Shown here piece by piece: positions 1-10,338 of a stretch of 64,000 nt of DNA (within the stretch, counting starts at the first letter, position 1; each line of letters starts with the position of its first letter). The notes under the pieces were generated by a model. It did no database searches, was not told the origin of the DNA, and saw only the letters and a program-made list of their open reading frames with translations. The stretch comes from Ulota crispa. Taxonomy: Eukaryota > Streptophyta > Bryopsida > Orthotrichales > Orthotrichaceae. The translations under genes and the position numbers were made by a program. Where the stretch lies: contig OY987245.1 of the NCBI GenBank assembly GCA_963920765.1, positions 3,240,727 to 3,304,726 of the forward strand, in the 5' to 3' direction.

Positions 1-1166
1 ACCAGCTCCTCATTATTGATGATTTTAAAGATTAGTAACAACAAAGGTACCTCATATGGGCAAGGCCAAGCTTTTTAGGAGAGGAATGCTCTCTAATTGC
101 TCAACTTGCCCACATGAGATCATTGGACATGACAAACGCTTTCTCAACAATTGAAATTAACAAAAGGGAGCTTTTTAGTGGGACAAGAACTATGCCTAAT
201 TTGGAGCTTTATGTTGAGACAGGGAGTAAGTGATATTAGTTACAAGCAGTAATACAAGTGCCAATTCTCTCTGACAATATCTCTATTGACATGCCAAATA
301 ATACACGTAGTATTTACCTTTGACACATCATACTCATGCCTTGACCATGCAAAGAAATGCAGTCAAGCAACTCAGCATCTACATCAATAACACCTTCCAA
401 GTTCCAACACATGTGTTGGCAAGATCGGCAGGCTTGGCAGTTTGAGCTCACAGTTTGAGCTCACATTACCATTAGGAACACCCGGAACACCCATAAGCGT
501 CAGTGTCCCCGTAACCGTCACCTCTGAAATTGTGGAAAATCTGTGGAAGTGAATAGATGTAATGACAAGGATGTCCAACATGTGAACATGAATTCTTAAA
601 AGTGGTTATGGGTGCAATGGCAGTTTGCTCTTTAAAAATTCACAACATATTCATATTCAAAAGTGCAAACTCATTTTTTTTCTATTCCGAATAGGATCCT
701 GTAATTTGCTAGTTGTTTATTAATAGTCATCATATTCAAAACCCTTAGTTTGACGTTTTATGGTACTACCTTATAGTAGACAAATATATCCTGGAAAGTT
801 GCGAAAAGAGTGTTCAATTGTTCAGCTCCAGCTAAACAAGCTGTGAGAACAAAGGAAACTCCCAAATCTAGGTACATAGCTTCTCAGATAGCAAATTTAA
901 CAAAGCACACAAACGGAACGTTTCCTTCCAAGAACCAAGTTCTGGATTGCAGCGTCATAACAACAGAAGATCAAACAAAATCGTGTCTTCTCTTCAAATA
1001 GCAGCAAATACAATTCCGATGTGACCCCAAACGCAAGTTGAGTGGTTGTAAACTCTCAATCGAGAAAATTATGTGACAATGGATTTAAGGTGACCTCGGC
1101 AAGGCATGCCCTTGCTCGCGCTTTACACGTCATACTGCTCCTATCCACTACCAGAAGTTGCTGAGT
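1..1166. other. Left flank and RPS8 3' flank, no gene seen
   Basis: No open frame here has recognisable domain content. The part next to 1167 must contain the RPS8 3' UTR. A 13-bp direct tandem duplication (cagtttgagctca) lies at about 438-463. The segment at about 470-774 is a decayed copy of the element inside RPS8 intron 3 and is listed separately. Confidence 0.6.
470..774. mobile_element. Decayed MITE related to the RPS8-intron element
   Basis: The sequence is alignable by eye over about 280 bp with 2030-2330. Both share the stretches around ggaagtgaatagatgtaat, the run ending caacatgtgaacatgaa, and the tail with ttgacg followed by a ctacctta end. The right terminus (ctaccttat) is still recognisable; the left terminus has decayed. 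It is an older non-autonomous copy of the same family. Confidence 0.6.
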
Positions 1167-3083
1167 TTAGGCGGCGGCACCCTTGCCCTTCTTCTTCTGA
1201 ATCTTCTTCTGATAAAATTCCAGCTCCTTACCTTCCAAGATGTACCTGCAACAATCTCAACATCAAACATTTCAGAATAATCTCTTTCCCACAAAATAGA
1301 ATCTACTAATCCCAAAGTCAAGACACTTGAAACACAACGAACCCAAGGTCACATCAATTAAATAGTTATTTGAAGTTTCACCAAGAACAAAAAAATGCTC
1401 TTGTTGGATTCTAAACACATCGCAATCACACTATCAACGAAGTAAATTTTGACAACAAGTGGGGGGTGCATAAATCATTCCAGTCCCAGAAGCGTCCCTT
1501 ATCCGGCTTAACACGTCATCCATTCGCAAATATGAAAACGGAGACAGTTTACGCACCTCCAACTCATCTTTCATATCCAGGATCTCAAGTAGTGACAAAA
1601 ACAACACATTACAAAGAAAAATTTACACTGCTTTTGCAGCAAGAACACAATATAAGCTGAATGCAAACCCTTACCCATCGGACCGGCCACACTGGCCAGG
1701 ACGAGAAGAAATGCAAGCAAGCAGCCTGCCACTGGCAAACTGAACCTCCAAGTGAGCATCGAGCTTCTGGCCCTCCTGTCGCTTGGCTAACTTCTTCTTC
1801 ACGCGCTTGCTCTTTTTCTGTTCTTCCGTAGCTTCACTCTCCTGAAAACCAGAATGGTAATAATTGAGTGGCAATTTAAATGACGCACGGCTACCACGCA
1901 GTCCTCCGAAAGGCAAGTAGTACAAGAAGTCACGAGTGCTAATTACGAGAGACTAACCCTTGAATTTTCCTCATCTGGTGAATTCCTTTCCACAGAACAT
2001 ACACTCACAATAACCCCAAACATAAGGTAGCAGCACCCATAAGCACCACTGTCCCCATAACCATCACCTCTAAAATCTTGGAGAATGTGTGGAAGTGAAT
2101 AGATGTAATTACAAGGATGTACAACATGTGAACATGAAACCTTAGTGTTGGTATTAGGTGCAATTGCAGTCAGCCCTTCAAAAATTCACAACTTATTCTC
2201 ACAATATCCACATAATACATTCCAAAGTGCAAACTCATCATTTTTCTCTTGCTAATAGGATCCTATAATTTGATAGATGTTTATTAATAATCATGTTCAA
2301 ACCCTTAATTTGACGGTTATGGGTGCCGCTACCTTAACCGATGTTTCACAACGTACCAAGCCTCGATCTGTAAGAAATCTAAATACTTCCTCTTTAGTTT
2401 TCTATGTATGACGGATTTACCTCAGCGTCCTTCTTGGCAACCTTGACCTTCTTCTTGCCAATTTCAACGCCGTAGTGCTGGGCGTACCAGGTGCGGAAGG
2501 GAGCTGCATCGACCTGGATGATCGCATTCTTCACTAACGTCTGAGTACGAACCAACTCATTGTTGGAGGCGTTGTAAACCACGTCTAAAACTCTGGACTT
2601 GCGAGTCACGGCTTCCGAACCCCATGAAAAATTGCCCGTGTCCAAACGCAGAGCCCGGAACTTGGAGTTTCCACCACGAACACGGATACGCCGGACGGTC
2701 TTGCTGCTGGACAGCTTGGTCATAGCACCTTGCCTTCCCAACTCGTACCTACATTACACGACCGGCACACTGTCAATCCTCCAAAACCTAAAACCTGAAA
2801 CCCTAATGTATGGCAACAGAAAATAATCAACGTAGAGAGAGTTTCTGTGATTTTTTAACCGGCAAAAGACTTACTTGCGCTTCTTGCGCCATGACTTCCT
2901 CTTGCCTCCAGTTGCCCGTCTCTTGTGAGTGGAATCCCGAGAGATACCTGCGCAATTGCAGAACAGGCAAATTTCAGCAGATCAAAATCTGACAGTTTTC
3001 TCACAAATGTTCATATCTGCGTCTGCGTCGCAGAATGAGTGAGAATAGCGAGAATTCGGACAAATGAGAAAAAACTTGCCCAT
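1167..3083 (-). CDS. RPS8: 40S ribosomal protein S8 (eS8), five coding exons
   Basis: Component of the small cytosolic ribosomal subunit. Coding exons on the minus strand: 3083-3080, 2947-2875, 2748-2421, 1841-1675 and 1245-1167, total 651 nt, 216 residues plus TAA, which matches plant eS8 (about 220). Exon 2 carries the conserved start [18 protein letters not shown]; exon 3 holds [15 protein letters not shown] and [18 protein letters not shown]; exon 4 holds [20 protein letters not shown]; exon 5 ends [19 protein letters not shown] with a basic tail. All phases close. The first coding exon contributes only ATG plus one base, and intron 1 starts with GC rather than GT. Intron 3 hosts a MITE. 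A telo-box lies about 80 nt upstream of the start codon. Exon borders are inferred from splice consensus and family similarity; the gene identity is secure. Confidence 0.95.
2022..2337. mobile_element. TTAA-type MITE in RPS8 intron 3
   Basis: A 316-bp segment bounded by ATAA (2022-2025) and TTAA (2334-2337). Terminal inverted repeats: left GGTAGCAGCACCCATAA, right (reverse complement) GGTAGCGGCACCCATAAC. There is no coding capacity. It lies inside intron 3 (1842-2420) and leaves the splice sites untouched. A decayed relative is at 470-774. Its GGTAG-type ends resemble the ends of the elements at 39264, 44665 and 58926. Confidence 0.75.
2948..3079 (-). other. GC-AG intron 1 of RPS8
   Basis: Reading on the minus strand, the start codon is followed by one G and then GCAAGT (3079-3074), the standard pattern of a GC donor. 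The acceptor CAG is at 2950-2948, directly before the exon encoding the conserved eS8 N terminus. Only this join restores Met-Gly-Ile-Ser-Arg-Asp, the family N terminus. No GT donor near the ATG gives the same result. Confidence 0.8.
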
Positions 3084-3160
3084 GTTGTCGCGAGCTCGGA
3101 GCTCCGATGCAGGGCGCTGCAATGCCAAAAGAGAGCAGGGAAGTCAGCGCCTTCGAAGCT

Positions 3161-3169
3161 TTAGGGTTT
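3161..3169 (-). promoter_or_regulatory. Telo-box upstream of RPS8
   Basis: ttagggttt on the plus strand is AAACCCTAA on the gene strand, about 80 nt upstream of the RPS8 start codon. Telo-boxes are common in promoters of plant ribosomal-protein genes. The start of transcription itself is not visible. Confidence 0.6.
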
Positions 3170-3410
3170 GGGGTTTCTCGGCTGAGGCTCCTTCGTGGCC
3201 CTTCCTTTCGCAGGGTGACCCGCTCTCATTCCAATTTTCAGTGCACCTCTAATTTCATTTAATTAATCAGGCTATTATCAATTTCAAAAATAAGCTGCTT
3301 TTTAATATTTAAAAAAAATCTGATATAAGAATTGGCAAACTTTTGATTGTTCTAATATCTTAATGCGATATTTTTTTGTTTCAATTGTAAACTAAGACTC
3401 ATTAATATCT

Positions 3411-3956
3411 TTAACCCCTAAGCGCCCAATCAATCTTTTTTTGGAAGCTGCCCATTTTTTTCGGGCGGCTCAAGACCCAAAAAAAAAAATTCAAAAAAAT
3501 CTTTTTTTTGTAATAGAAAATCAAGTTTACTTTCCAACTGAACATGAATCATGTTAATCCAAGTTAAATTCCTCCAAGGAGAATTTTTCAAAGATAAACA
3601 CTTCAATATTTGCTAGTGTTGTAGAATTTACTATTTTGGGAAACTAATGATGTTCCCTCTTTTCAAAAGATAGCATTTTTGAAGTTTAGGATATAGTGTC
3701 TATTTTTAACCAATCATACCAAAATTTGAAATCTATGAGTAAAATTTATAATATTGGTGAATATTAAATGGTAAATGCTTCTAAATTCATTAAATAAGAG
3801 TACAAAACCTTTTTTGAGTATTTAACCATATGGATAATTGCCAAACATCATGATTCTTATTTTCTCTTTTGAAACAAACTTCATTAAAGTTACAAGAGTA
3901 TGTTTTTTAGAATGCATTTATGTTTTGCCCTTACCCCTCAGGCATTTAGGGATTAA
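3411..3956 (+). mobile_element. 546-bp MITE flanked by TTAA, copy 1
   Basis: Starts TTAACCCCTAAGCGCCCAAT and ends with ggcatttagggattaa, so both ends carry TTAA followed by an inverted CCCCTAA/TCCCTAA terminus. A second copy lies in the opposite orientation at 8760-9302 and matches along the whole length, including the internal ttcattaaataagagta and catcatgattcttat stretches. No transposase is encoded; the open frame running through 3838-4254 is fortuitous because it crosses the element border. Confidence 0.8.
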
Positions 3957-5143
3957 TATGGCTATTGCAATCTTTGTAAAGATTTGGCACTTTGTTTGCT
4001 TCACTAAATTCCCAAATGTCCTTTTCAAAAGTAACTTACTTACTGATCAAGTGGCACGTGATACTTTTTTAGAATTTTTTAGCTTATTCTATTCAATCTA
4101 CTACATCAACCCTCAAAGGTGTGTGCATCCAAAAAGTGGATGTGCCTTGGTCAACCTTGATTGTAACTTTCAAAATATCAATTTTTGGTATGTGGTTCAA
4201 ACTAAGAAAATGAAACTTGACACGTTTCCTTTATTTCCTATTTATTTTTTTTGAAAAATGTCAAAACTTGAAAGAGTTATTGCCAATGAAAGCTCCAAGT
4301 GTTAGAATCTAAATAACACAATATAGTGTGTTTTTCATTCATAATTTCTACTCTTTAAATGCATTTTAAATTTAAACTAAGAAATTTTGTTTCTCATTCT
4401 ACCATTCATTTATTGTACAAATTACATATATTTTTAATATACATTCTAATTGGTATAACTTTGTTTCCACATTTAGCTTTGAAAAATCACAATAATTCAT
4501 ACTTTCAATCAAATTTATTGAAAAAATAATGTACATAGAAGATAAATGCATATTCCAGCCAAAAAAAATATCAAAATTTTATAAATTAATTAAATATAAG
4601 CCTAAACTTTGGTTTGATAGTCAAATTTGACTTTAAAATCTTTGTTGTGGCTATTTTGGGTGTAAAGTATAACATAATTAATTGAAAATTTTTCACACAT
4701 ATCTTTAATGTTGCTTGTACCTCTTGAAAAAAATTCAAGTAATTTGGATTTTTTTTGCTATTTTAATTTATTTATGTTTGTTTTTTGAAATAAAATGATA
4801 ACAATTACAATTTTTCATGAAACAAATTGAAATTTCTTGCAATGATATATCATTCATAGTTTCAAGCAATACAAATACAAAATTGTTGTCTGCACACACT
4901 TTAAAAGGCAAAATTGAGCTTAGACATGAAATTTGACCATTTCAATATAGATCAAGTCCTTTAGGGGTTAATACAATGATTTGCATAAAAACAATGATGG
5001 GATTTAGTACTCAATGATTGAACCCTACAACAATAAAAACAAATTGGACAAATTTTGAAATTGAATGAAACGGAAAATTTACGGTATTCAATTGATGGTA
5101 TACTAGATTGCAAACTCAAATTGAGTATTAGTGATCATTGCTA
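3957..5143. other. AT-rich intergenic DNA
   Basis: No gene seen. One unpaired right-hand transposon terminus (aagtcctttaggggttaa) ends at 4971 with TTAA; its left partner could not be found, so it is a truncated TTAA element or one whose left end has decayed. Confidence 0.5.
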
Positions 5144-5310
5144 TTAACCCCTAAAGGCCCAACTGTTCCCTTGGGGGATAAATGGATTTTGGGCACGTAC
5201 CTACAACTAAATTAGTTTGTTTGATTTTGTGAAACTTTTCTTGAAGGTGGTAAATTCAAAGGATCTACAACATGGGCATTTTATTTTTTTTTCATTCCAA
5301 CATTTGTCAA
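5144..5310 (+). mobile_element. Left end of a TTAA element (same family as 63835)
   Basis: TTAACCCCTAAAGGCCCAAC starts at 5144. It is followed by about 160 bp that align with 63835-64000: both have a gggggataaa/gggggacaaa stretch, a 'ttttgggca-gtacct' stretch, and a 'gaaacttttcttgaaggtg'-like stretch. The right terminus was not found before the foldback element at 5350, which may be nested in it. Confidence 0.6.
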
Positions 5311-5349
5311 CAAGTTACTAAGAATTTTCTAAAACTAGGGGAGGAGGGG

Positions 5350-6357
5350 TTGTTTGGGGAGGGCCTCTTCTTTGTAAGTGGGTGTTGACTTCAAAAAGGG
5401 TCAACCCTTACAAGCATAAGGTGTGGACACTTGGGCAAAGGGAAGTGGAGTGGAAAAGGCCCATCTTGGGACTCCCAACCCTCCATTCCTTCTGCCCCTT
5501 GTAAAATTTGGTACTCTAATTTTTTGAGTGGTTTGTGTGTTTATTTATTTATTTATTTATTCCAAGTTGTAGTAGACTAAGATTCCTTGGTTTTCACCAT
5601 TTGGATCAAAGTGATTCAGATTTTTGAATTTTATATAAATCCTCCAATTTTGCCTAATGTATTTGCAAATTTTACAACTTTTAGTATTCAAGATTTTTGA
5701 AGTATATTCTACACCTCTATTTCATTTGAAAATTCTCCCACACATATCTAACTTGGTCTTCTACATGGAGCAATTAAACCTCAACTTTGTGTAGAGCAAT
5801 TTTTTTGCTATAAAAGTGGGTTTTGAGGCTTCTGAAATTTTTGGGCAAGAAGGGAAAAAAAATTCTTTATTTCAAATGTCAATATCTCACTATTCTTCAT
5901 CTAAACAAGCTAATTTTTTTCCACAAGTACCTCCCATAATAGAAGGCAATATACTATGGTAGTCTCATTCTATTAGGGTTTTAGATCATTTTTTTTTTTG
6001 AAATGGAGTTTTGCAAGGGCAACATGGGAGTATAAGATCTTTTGAAATTGGAATTATGTTTTAAAGTTTATTGGTGTTGTTTGGATATTATTTGTTTAAA
6101 GGTTAAAATGGTGAAAACCAAGGATTTTTAGCCTATTACAATTTGGAGAAAATATTAATAAAAGGAAATACTCAAACCGCTCAAAAATTTATAACAACAA
6201 ATCTTACAAGGAGAAGACGGAATAGAGGTTTGGGAGTCCCCCAAAAAGGGCACCTTCCACTCCACTCCCCATCGCCTAAGTGTCCACACCTTGTGCCCAC
6301 AAGGGCTGATTCTCTTTGAAATCAACACCACTTACAAAGAAAAAGCCATATCCAAAC
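5350..6357. mobile_element. Foldback element with about 300-bp inverted arms
   Basis: The left arm (about 5350-5645) and right arm (about 6090-6357) are inverted copies. Both contain tttctttgtaagtg, aaggtgtggacactt, gggagtggagtggaa-type, gactcccaa, and ccttggttttcacca on the appropriate strands. The centre (5645-6090) is AT-rich and encodes nothing recognisable. The arms have diverged at roughly one base in six to eight, so the insertion is old. No clear target-site duplication was found. The structure suits a long-TIR Mutator-like or foldback non-autonomous element. Confidence 0.7.
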
Positions 6358-6899
6358 TTTTCTTTCAAGAAATGCTTTTCCGTGAGCAAAAATTTGTCAG
6401 CCATCATATGTCAATAGGGATTTTCATCAAATATTCAAGAATACCTATAATTGTGGAAAAGTACCTTTAGATAGTGAGTAGATTTTTTTGCAAATTGGTC
6501 CGATAATATGACTTTTATAAAGTCAAAAAACAAGAGCAAGACTACACTTGAGTAACCAAAATGAAGGAAAAAATATTAACTATAAAACATAAAGACCAGA
6601 AAACATAATAGATTTTTGGTACATGATATCTAGGATTTAGCAATGAATAAGAGAATGATATAAAAACCTAACATACTATAATGTTTAAAAAATAATGAAG
6701 TCATATGTCCAAATATTGAAAACTATGAAAATGATAAGATGAAACAAGCCAATAGCGAGATTAAATATAAAGGCGGTAAAATAATATAATCTTTGACTAG
6801 AATTGTGGTATACTCTAAACAGAATGGAACTTAGCAAAATAAATAGACAACCAAAAATGTAAAAAAAATTCTTTGCAATCAAGAAAAACTAGGAGCCAC

Positions 6900-8660
6900 A
6901 CTTGAAGTATTTGTGGTACTCTCCAAATTCATAATGGATTCTCCTAAATGAATTGAAATAGAAATAAAAGTCTTTGAAATACTATTAGTAAAATTCAAAA
7001 ACAACAATGACTTTGCTACCATGGAGTCATTTGCATAAACATCTAAATACTCTACTTCTTTTGCATTATCACTGTATTTGCTAGGATAATAGATAGGGTA
7101 ATGACCATCCGCTTGTACTTAAGCAGTGCTCTCAGCATCTGACGGGAGAACAAAAAACGTGGTATTCGTTAAATTAGGAAAAAAAGTACATTTTGGGACT
7201 TTTGAATATTTTAGGTGATTACCTAAAGCCGAGCTCACAGCATTTTTTGGTACATGTGCCCTCACTTGAGAGGAGGAATTTGGGAGGAAAAGAATCTTAG
7301 TGGTTCAAATTAAATCTGATACCTTCAAATTTGGTTTAAGGTAATTGTTTGGGTTTTAGGTGGAGTACAAAATAGTACCTCTTTTTTTCCCAATTTAAAG
7401 AATATTGTGTTAAAAACTTCTTTTGGAGTGTCACTTTCATCAGAGTCATCACTATGGTCAAAAGAGGACGCAACATTCATCCCCGACCTAAACATACATC
7501 ATAAGTAGTGTTCATTAGCAATAAGCAAAGCACTAGCATAAGTTGACAAAATGATTGAGTATTTGAAAATGCATGTCAAGGGTAAATATACTCACAAAAA
7601 CGGTTTAACATAACTAAAAAATGACAGTTTGGAATGACTTTAGAGAACATTTTCCTCATCAGAGTCTGACAAACTAATGCTCTAATCCAACCGAAGCTTC
7701 TTTGTAGTACTTGAGCCAACATTTGAAATAAGAGGAAAAAATACTCGTGGTAGACGTCATTGTCTTTCATATTTGCAATGACGCATCTCTCAACATCAGG
7801 GCAAGTACAAATTATATCCCCCACATCACATACATAGAATTTTAATCTGTTAAATCTAAAGAAAATTAAAATCTGTTAAACCTAGAGAATTTAAAAAAGA
7901 ACCACTATAATGATAAGAAATAAGAAGTTAATAAAATTTGCTTATCAAGGCTGGTTGTGCAATCAACAAACAAATCACCAGGGTGAGAGGAAGCTTTTAC
8001 TAGCATCTAAAAGAGTACACTATCTTTCTCACAAACACCTCGCATACGCATATTGTTTTAAAAAAATGATGTCATTTAGTAATCTAATTATGAAGAATAT
8101 CACCCTCTAACAAGTCTATCTATCATGGTTTTTACTGCTTCAGAGACCAGCGGAAGAGATAATTTAGACTTTTAGTGGACTTCTGCTTGTTCTTCACAAT
8201 GAGTTTGATGTAGAACTTAAGAGTCTGCAATCCATTATGGATAATATAAGTGAATAAAAAAGCATTGTAAAACCAAAAAAAATGATTAAATAAAAGGTGT
8301 GCATGTGTTCACCAAATTTTTAAGGTCGTTTGCATTAATCAATTTTAGTTTGTTAATACTCAACCACTCTTTATATACTTTGAACTTGTAAACCTCTATG
8401 AAATCTTGAAGTTGGTCATCAAAATCCAGAGAATCAGGAAGATACCACAAAATTATTTTATTGTCATGTCCAAAAAAAACATTATTTGAAACTGCATTAG
8501 CTATAGGCAAGTACTTTCTAAAATTACCTTGCCTGACAGTTAATACTAAAATGATTGTGGCCCTTATTGCTTTGTTCATAGATTCATGTGTCTGGTCTTT
8601 TTCCTATATATAATCTTTGTATTTCCTTTGAGTAGATTCAATTGCGTCTGAGATGTCATG
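6900..8660 (-). pseudogene. Degenerate multi-exon gene, function unclear
   Basis: The minus strand holds several blocks with coding-like composition bounded by splice-like sites. Block 1 is 8660-8313: CAG acceptor, GTGAAC donor, 116 codons, one stop, ending near NANDLKNL. Block 2 is 8224-8136: 29 codons, TLKFYIKLIVKNKQKS..., GTAAAA donor. Block 3 is at about 8060-7890 and contains MLVKASSHPGDLFVDCTTS with one in-frame stop just before it. Block 4 is 7846-7596: LKFYVCDVGDIICTCPDVER..., GTGAGT donor. Block 5 is at about 7497-7400 and contains DHSDDSDESDTPKEVF. Block 6, below about 7142, contains DGHYPIYYPSKYSDNAKEVE. Stops and one phase clash show it is broken. The 'ASSHPGD-x-VVD'-like stretch resembles the SAM-binding motif of DNA amino-methyltransferases, but that is only a suggestion. 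I do not recognise the protein. Confidence 0.45.
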
Positions 8661-8759
8661 CTGTAGTGTAGATTATTATTAAAACGTCAAATTTCTAAAT
8701 AGAAAAAAATTGGAACTTGATGAAATATTAGACAAATGATCATTCGGTAAATAATGTTG

Positions 8760-9302
8760 TTAATCCCTAAGCATTCGAGGGGGTAATGGCAAAACATAAA
8801 TGCATTCTAAAAAACATACTCTTGTAACTTTAATGAAGTTTGTTTCAAAAGAGAAAATAAGAATCATGATGTTTAGCAATTAGCCATATGGTCAAATATT
8901 CAAAAAAATATTTTACTCTTATTTAATGAATTTAGAAGCATTTACCATTTAATATTCACCAATATTTCAAATTTTACTCATAGATTTCAAATTTTGGTAT
9001 GATTGGTTAAAAATAGACATTACATCCTAAACTTCAAAAATGCTATCTTTTGAAAAGAGGGAACATCATTAGTTTCCCAAAATAGTAAATTCTACAACAC
9101 TAGCAAATATTGAAGTGTATGTCTTTGAAAAATTCTCCTTGGAGGAGTTTAACTTGAATTGACACGATTCAAGTTAAATTGGAAAATAGACTTGATTTCT
9201 ATTACAAGAAAAAGAGGTTTTTTGAATTTTTTTTTTAATCTCAGGCTCTCAAAAAAATCAGGCAAAAACTAGAAAATGGTTGATTGGACACTTTGGAGTT
9301 AA
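8760..9302 (-). mobile_element. 543-bp MITE flanked by TTAA, copy 2 (inverted)
   Basis: Reverse-orientation copy of 3411-3956. TTAA is at 8760-8763 and at 9299-9302; the inverted ends are TTAATCCCTAAGCATTCG and (reverse complement of the right end) TTAACTCCAAAGTGTCCAAT. The internal sequence follows copy 1 closely throughout, with scattered substitutions. Confidence 0.8.
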
Positions 9303-9630
9303 AGACTTCTGTGTGCAATATGTACTACATACATAAACATAGAGCATTTTCTAAGCATCTGACATTTTCATTGTTGATTGAAATCTATTTGAAAGCTTTT
9401 AATGACATAATGCCAAGTGCTTTAATTCATTGCAATATATACAATATTGCGATCTTATGTGAAATCCATTTGTAATCATATTGACAAATGACAAAAGTTT
9501 AGTATAAAATGATGTCTCATTATAAAAAGAATGACATGAGTAGCTCAATATGAAACGATACAAAAAAAATAAACATATTTATTTATGACATGTATGACAT
9601 GTGCCACGGACATGAACGAATTGACCTAGG

Positions 9631-9850
9631 AGGTTCTAGAAGGCTCTAGAAGATTAGAAGGATCTAGAAGATTAAAAGGATCTAGAAGATTAGAAGGTTT
9701 TAAAAAGCTTTAAAAAGATAAAAGGTCTTGGAAGCTTCTAGAAAGTTGAAAGCTTTTAAAAGATTGAAAGCTTCTAGAAGACTTGAAGCTTTTAAAAGCT
9801 TAAAAGCTTCTAGATGACTGGAAGTTTTTAGCTTGAAAGCTTCTAGAAGC
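9631..9850 (+). promoter_or_regulatory. Heat-shock-element-like array in the 5' LTR
   Basis: Four TTCtaGAA cores occur at about 9634, 9736, 9772 and 9841. One of them (9731-9743, gaagcttctagaa) is a full three-unit heat shock element in which GAA, TTC and GAA alternate with 2-nt spacing; the one at 9841 is nearly so (TTCtaGAAgcTTg). The array ends about 50 nt before a TATA box. The arrangement matches what is known of heat-activated plant LTR promoters. Activity is inferred. Confidence 0.5.
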
Positions 9851-9900
9851 TTGGAGGTTTGGAAGCCTCTAAAAAGGTTAAAGCTTCAACCCTTGAGTAC

Positions 9901-9907
9901 ATATAAG
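9901..9907 (+). promoter_or_regulatory. TATA box of the 5' LTR
   Basis: atataag lies downstream of the heat-shock-like array. The equivalent place in the 3' LTR reads tatatatagg (about 15155). Its position in the middle of the LTR is typical for the U3 promoter. Confidence 0.5.
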
Positions 9908-10338
9908 AGTCGAGGCTGAGAAATTTTTTTAGTCTTGACAACTCATCTTGCGTCCTTAATTTTTGGTCTTCAAATCCTAGTTTCTATTTTACTCTTGCCT
10001 TATATTGCTATCATCTAATATATTTCTCTAGTCTTGGTTCTAAATACTCTTCTAAAATCTTGTTTTGATTCTACGTTTTTATTACTTCATTCTTGTATCT
10101 AAGCCCGTCCCTGACAGTTTGTCAAGATTGCTTTCAAACATCAGTAAAATTTTTTGATTTCAAATAGAGCATGGATTATCCTTCCATTTGAAAAGTGCAA
10201 AGTGTCTTAGAAATTGTGGATTATCCATTTCTAAGTTGACGGTGCTCTATTAACATAACTTTTTTTTTTTTTTTTTTTTTTTCCAAGTAGTCACACTCAA
10301 GTTATTTTCAACATATTGCTGGAATAGTACACGTTCAT

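Larger units (their letters stand above)
9595..10116 (+). repeat. 5' LTR of the chromovirus
   Basis: Pairs with 14917-15373. Shared landmarks are cacggacat near the start, the array of ctagaag-like repeats, a TATA region (acatataag here, gtatatatagg in the 3' copy), tgctatcatctaatatattt, gattctacgtttttattact, and the end ccctgaca. It is about 65 bp longer than the 3' LTR, mostly in the repeat array. Confidence 0.85.

Noticed and set aside
3838-4254. 138-codon frame on the plus strand
   Set aside because: It begins inside the MITE at 3411-3956 and runs across its border into unrelated AT-rich DNA; the composition is that of random AT-rich sequence.
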